Shown one piece after another: positions 47,684 to 50,394 of a stretch of DNA of 50,394 nt (position 1 is the first letter of the stretch; each line of letters begins with the position of its first letter). The translations under genes were made by a program, and so were the position numbers. This DNA is from Ignavibacteriales bacterium (GTDB lineage Bacteria > Bacteroidota > Ignavibacteria > Ignavibacteriales > Melioribacteraceae). The notes below the pieces were generated by a model that did no database searches, was not told where the DNA came from, and saw only the letters and a list, made by a program, of their open reading frames with translations. The DNA lies in NCBI GenBank assembly GCA_020635285.1, contig JACKAB010000014.1, positions 1 through 50,394 of the forward strand, given 5' to 3'.

Positions 47684-50394
47684 ATGGCGAAGAAAAAATT
47701 TGTAATTATAGATGCAATGGCAATGGCTTATAGAGCTTACTATGCTTTAATGAGACAAGGGCTTGTAACCTCAAAAGGTGAACCAACTTCAGCAGTTTAT
47801 GGCTTTGTAACACAACTTGTTAGAGTAATTGAAGAAACTAAACCTGATGTTTTAGCAGTTGCGTTTGATTCAAAAGAAAAGACTTTTCGCCATGAAATGT
47901 ATGAAGGTTACAAAGCAAGCAGACTTGCAATGCCCGAAGATATGATTCCCCAAATACAACGAATTAAGGATATTGTTGAAGCATTTAATTTACCGCTATA
48001 TATAAAACCCGGTTTTGAGGCAGACGATATCATTGGAACGGCTGTGAAAATTGCTGAATCAAAAAATATGGAATCATTTGCTGTTACTCCCGATAAAGAT
48101 TATGTGCAATTGATTACAGAGAATGTCAAGCTAATCAAATCCGGTAAATCGAATGAAGATTTAATAATTACAGATTTAGAAAAAGCGAAAGCCGATTATG
48201 GATTTGAACCTAAATACATGGTTGACTATTTAGCGTTGATAGGAGATTCCTCTGATGATATTCCTGGTGTTGCTGGTATTGGTCCAAAAACTGCACAGCC
48301 TTTAATCGATCAGTTTGGACATTTGGAAAATATTTATGAGAATATTGATAAAATTGAAAAACAAGCTGTTAAAAACAAACTGGAAGCTAGTAAAGAAAAT
48401 GCTTTCCTTTCCAAAAAACTTGCTCAGATTGAAACCAGTGTGGAAATGGATTTTGATTTTGAACATAAAAATAAACTTCCGGATTTTGAAAAAGTACAAT
48501 CAATTTTTAATGAGTTAGAATTTAGAACCTTGTTAGATAGAGTAAAAAAAATATATAGCTCTGAAGATGTTGAAATAAGTGACTTGCCAGAAGAAGAAAC
48601 CAAATCTTCATTCGAAAAAAATAAAGTAAAATATCATTTAATCACAACTGAAAAAGGTGCTAAAAATTTAGCTGCTATTTTAGATAAAAGCAAAGAGTTT
48701 GTTTTTGATACTGAAACAGATTCACTTGATACATTTGAAGTAAACCTAGCCGGAGCTTCATTCTGCATAAAAAAAGGTGAGGCTTATTTTATTGCAATTG
48801 ATCCGAACTTGGATGATGAGGGATTGTTTGAAAAAGATTTGAGCGACAGATTAAATGTTAGTGAGTTTATAAAAATATTCAAACCAATTTTTGAAAATGA
48901 ATCAATAAAAAAGATCTGCCAAAATGGTAAATACGATATTAGCGTTTTACGAAAATATAATGTAAATGTGAAGGGATTCTACTTTGATACAATGCTGGCA
49001 AGCTATTTAATCGATCCTGATCAAAAACATGGAATGGATGCACTTTCTGAAAAGTACTTAAATTACGAACCAATCCATTTAAAGGATTTGTATGACGTAA
49101 AGAAAAATCCAGCTGAAATATTTTCAATTGAACCGGATAGGTTAAATGAATATGCAAGTGAAGACGCAGATATTACTTTTCAGCTATATGATAAATTCAA
49201 AAAAGAACTTAAGCAAAATGATTTAGAGGAAATTGCTTACAATATTGAGTTCCCTCTTGTAACTGTTCTTGAAGATATGGAAAGAACCGGTGTAAGAGTT
49301 GATAAAAAAGGCTTGAATGAATTCAGTAAAGATTTGGAAAGAATGATAACAAATATGACATCTGAAATTTATAAATATGCAGATGAAGAATTTAATATAA
49401 ATTCAACAAAGCAGCTTCAAGTTTTACTTTTTGACAAATTAAAACTAAAACCGATTAAAAAAACTAAAACCGGTTTTTCTACAGATGCAAGATCTTTGGA
49501 ACTCTTAAAAGGCGAACATCAAATAATTGATGAGCTTTTAAATTATAGACAAATCACCAAATTAAAATCAACTTATGCAGATTCACTGCCAAAATTGATA
49601 CATCCAAAAACGGGGAAAATTCATACAACGTATAACCAAACAGTTGCATCAACCGGAAGGCTTTCCAGTCTGAATCCCAATTTGCAAAATATTCCTATTA
49701 GAACTGAACTTGGACGGGAAATTAGAAAAGCATTTATTCCAAATGATAAAAATTATTTAATTTTTAGTGCAGATTATAGTCAAATAGAATTGAGAATAAT
49801 GGCGCATTTAAGTGGTGATAAAGCATTGATTGAAGCATTCCAAAAAGGAGAAGATATTCATAAATCAACTGCTTCTTTAGTTTTTATGGTTAATCCCAGC
49901 GAAGTAACTTCAGATATGAGAAGAAAAGCTAAAGAAGTGAACTTTGGAATTCTTTATGGTATAGGGGCGTTTGGTTTAGCTGGCAGATTGGGAATAAAAA
50001 GAAATCATGCGCAAGAAGTGATTGATACATATTTTAATACTTTTAAAAATGTAAAAGGAATGATGGACGATTTTATTGAGGAAGCCAAGAAAACCGGATA
50101 CGCAAAAACGATTTTGGGAAGAAGAAGATACTTACGAAATATAAATAGCAAGAACAGAACTGTAAGACAATTTGAAGAAAGGGTTGCAATCAACATGCCC
50201 ATACAAGGTACCGCAGCAGATATGATAAAACTTGCAATGATAGAAATTCACAAAGAATTGGAAAAACGAAAATCTAAGACAAAAATGATTTTACAAGTGC
50301 ATGATGAACTTTTATTTGATATGCACAAAGATGAGATTAAGGAATTAACACCCATCATAAAAAGTATTATGGAAGACGCTATGAAATTTGAGGT
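47684..50394 (+). CDS. polA: DNA polymerase I (3' end outside the window)
   Basis: Repair and Okazaki-fragment polymerase. 903 codons are seen before the right edge, in one intact frame. The 5'-nuclease domain (residues about 1-290) has IIDAMAMAYRAYYAL and GFEADDIIGT. The 3'-5' exonuclease keeps its catalytic residues: Asp342 and Glu344 (DTETDSL), NGKYDISVL and YASEDADITF, so proofreading is likely active. The polymerase domain has motif A DYSQIELRIMAHLSGD (Asp697), the O-helix RRKAKEVNFGILYGIG, and motif C VHDELLF (His873-Asp874-Glu875). About 15-25 residues are probably missing. AGGA precedes the ATG. Confidence 0.97.
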   Translation, partial: MAKKKFVIIDAMAMAYRAYYALMRQGLVTSKGEPTSAVYGFVTQLVRVIEETKPDVLAVAFDSKEKTFRHEMYEGYKASRLAMPEDMIPQIQRIKDIVEAFNLPLYIKPGFEADDIIGTAVKIAESKNMESFAVTPDKDYVQLITENVKLIKSGKSNEDLIITDLEKAKADYGFEPKYMVDYLALIGDSSDDIPGVAGIGPKTAQPLIDQFGHLENIYENIDKIEKQAVKNKLEASKENAFLSKKLAQIETSVEMDFDFEHKNKLPDFEKVQSIFNELEFRTLLDRVKKIYSSEDVEISDLPEEETKSSFEKNKVKYHLITTEKGAKNLAAILDKSKEFVFDTETDSLDTFEVNLAGASFCIKKGEAYFIAIDPNLDDEGLFEKDLSDRLNVSEFIKIFKPIFENESIKKICQNGKYDISVLRKYNVNVKGFYFDTMLASYLIDPDQKHGMDALSEKYLNYEPIHLKDLYDVKKNPAEIFSIEPDRLNEYASEDADITFQLYDKFKKELKQNDLEEIAYNIEFPLVTVLEDMERTGVRVDKKGLNEFSKDLERMITNMTSEIYKYADEEFNINSTKQLQVLLFDKLKLKPIKKTKTGFSTDARSLELLKGEHQIIDELLNYRQITKLKSTYADSLPKLIHPKTGKIHTTYNQTVASTGRLSSLNPNLQNIPIRTELGREIRKAFIPNDKNYLIFSADYSQIELRIMAHLSGDKALIEAFQKGEDIHKSTASLVFMVNPSEVTSDMRRKAKEVNFGILYGIGAFGLAGRLGIKRNHAQEVIDTYFNTFKNVKGMMDDFIEEAKKTGYAKTILGRRRYLRNINSKNRTVRQFEERVAINMPIQGTAADMIKLAMIEIHKELEKRKSKTKMILQVHDELLFDMHKDEIKELTPIIKSIMEDAMKFE

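Noticed and set aside
1..50394. CRISPR arrays, insertion sequences or toxin-antitoxin and defence genes
   Set aside because: No regularly spaced repeats, transposase motifs or known defence domains were seen on reading.

Overview
The window looks like an ordinary chromosomal, mostly housekeeping segment of an AT-rich bacterium of the Bacteroidetes/Chlorobi/Ignavibacteria side of the tree. The reasons are: exported proteins that end in type IX secretion (T9SS) sorting domains (the consensus stretch around QNYPNPFNPSTTIEFSIP at about 10880-10930 is typical of Ignavibacteria), signal peptides ending in Ala-Gln, an HPr kinase and XerD/HPF block, an ssb next to a GldE-like CNNM protein, and a FadL plus SGNH-hydrolase pair. 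Placement at class level (Ignavibacteria) is an inference.

Layout. 1-300: the 3' end of a tyrosine recombinase and a tRNA-Pro(GGG). 310-12256 (+): purF, a very large S8 protease, pgsA, ftsY, mnmA, an HNH nuclease, a GH5 glycoside hydrolase and trpS. Everything from the S8 protease to trpS is riddled with one-base frameshifts, mostly in homopolymers, although ftsY, pgsA and trpS should be essential; I read this as consensus error rather than decay. 12260-15900 (+): scpA-scpB-rluB-lysS. 15976-24638 (+): DUF2279 protein, GT2, Wzi-like barrel, S41 protease, gamma carbonic anhydrase, ybeY, DUF494/Smg-like, topA. 24762-30209 (+): xer recombinase, hpf, hprK, M23 peptidase, DUF2795 protein, holB, ricT. 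30310-31158 (+): 3-hydroxyacyl-CoA dehydrogenase.

From 31238 to 47592 almost everything is on the minus strand: FadL-SGNH-SPOR, then ssb, GldE-like, small membrane protein, MlaD-like, acpS, lipid kinase and a 68-residue membrane protein packed in one direction; a biotin carboxylase/BCCP pair; yqeY-cvpA-mutS2; and an exbB-exbD-exbD operon closed by a strong terminator. A secreted endonuclease/exonuclease/phosphatase-fold lipoprotein is divergent from polA, which runs off the right edge.

The genes cover chromosome maintenance (ScpAB, TopA, Xer, SSB, MutS2, HolB, PolA), translation and RNA modification (LysS, TrpS, MnmA, RluB, YbeY, HPF), the cell envelope (PgsA, AcpS, lipid kinase, FadL, MlaD-like, ExbBD, M23, SPOR) and export (FtsY, T9SS cargo). 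I found no CRISPR array, insertion sequence or defence island. I do not see a convincing new system; the best leads are the MlaD/117-residue/GldE-like cluster, the FadL-SGNH pair, the integrase/tRNA junction and the iron-sulfur-type TrpRS.
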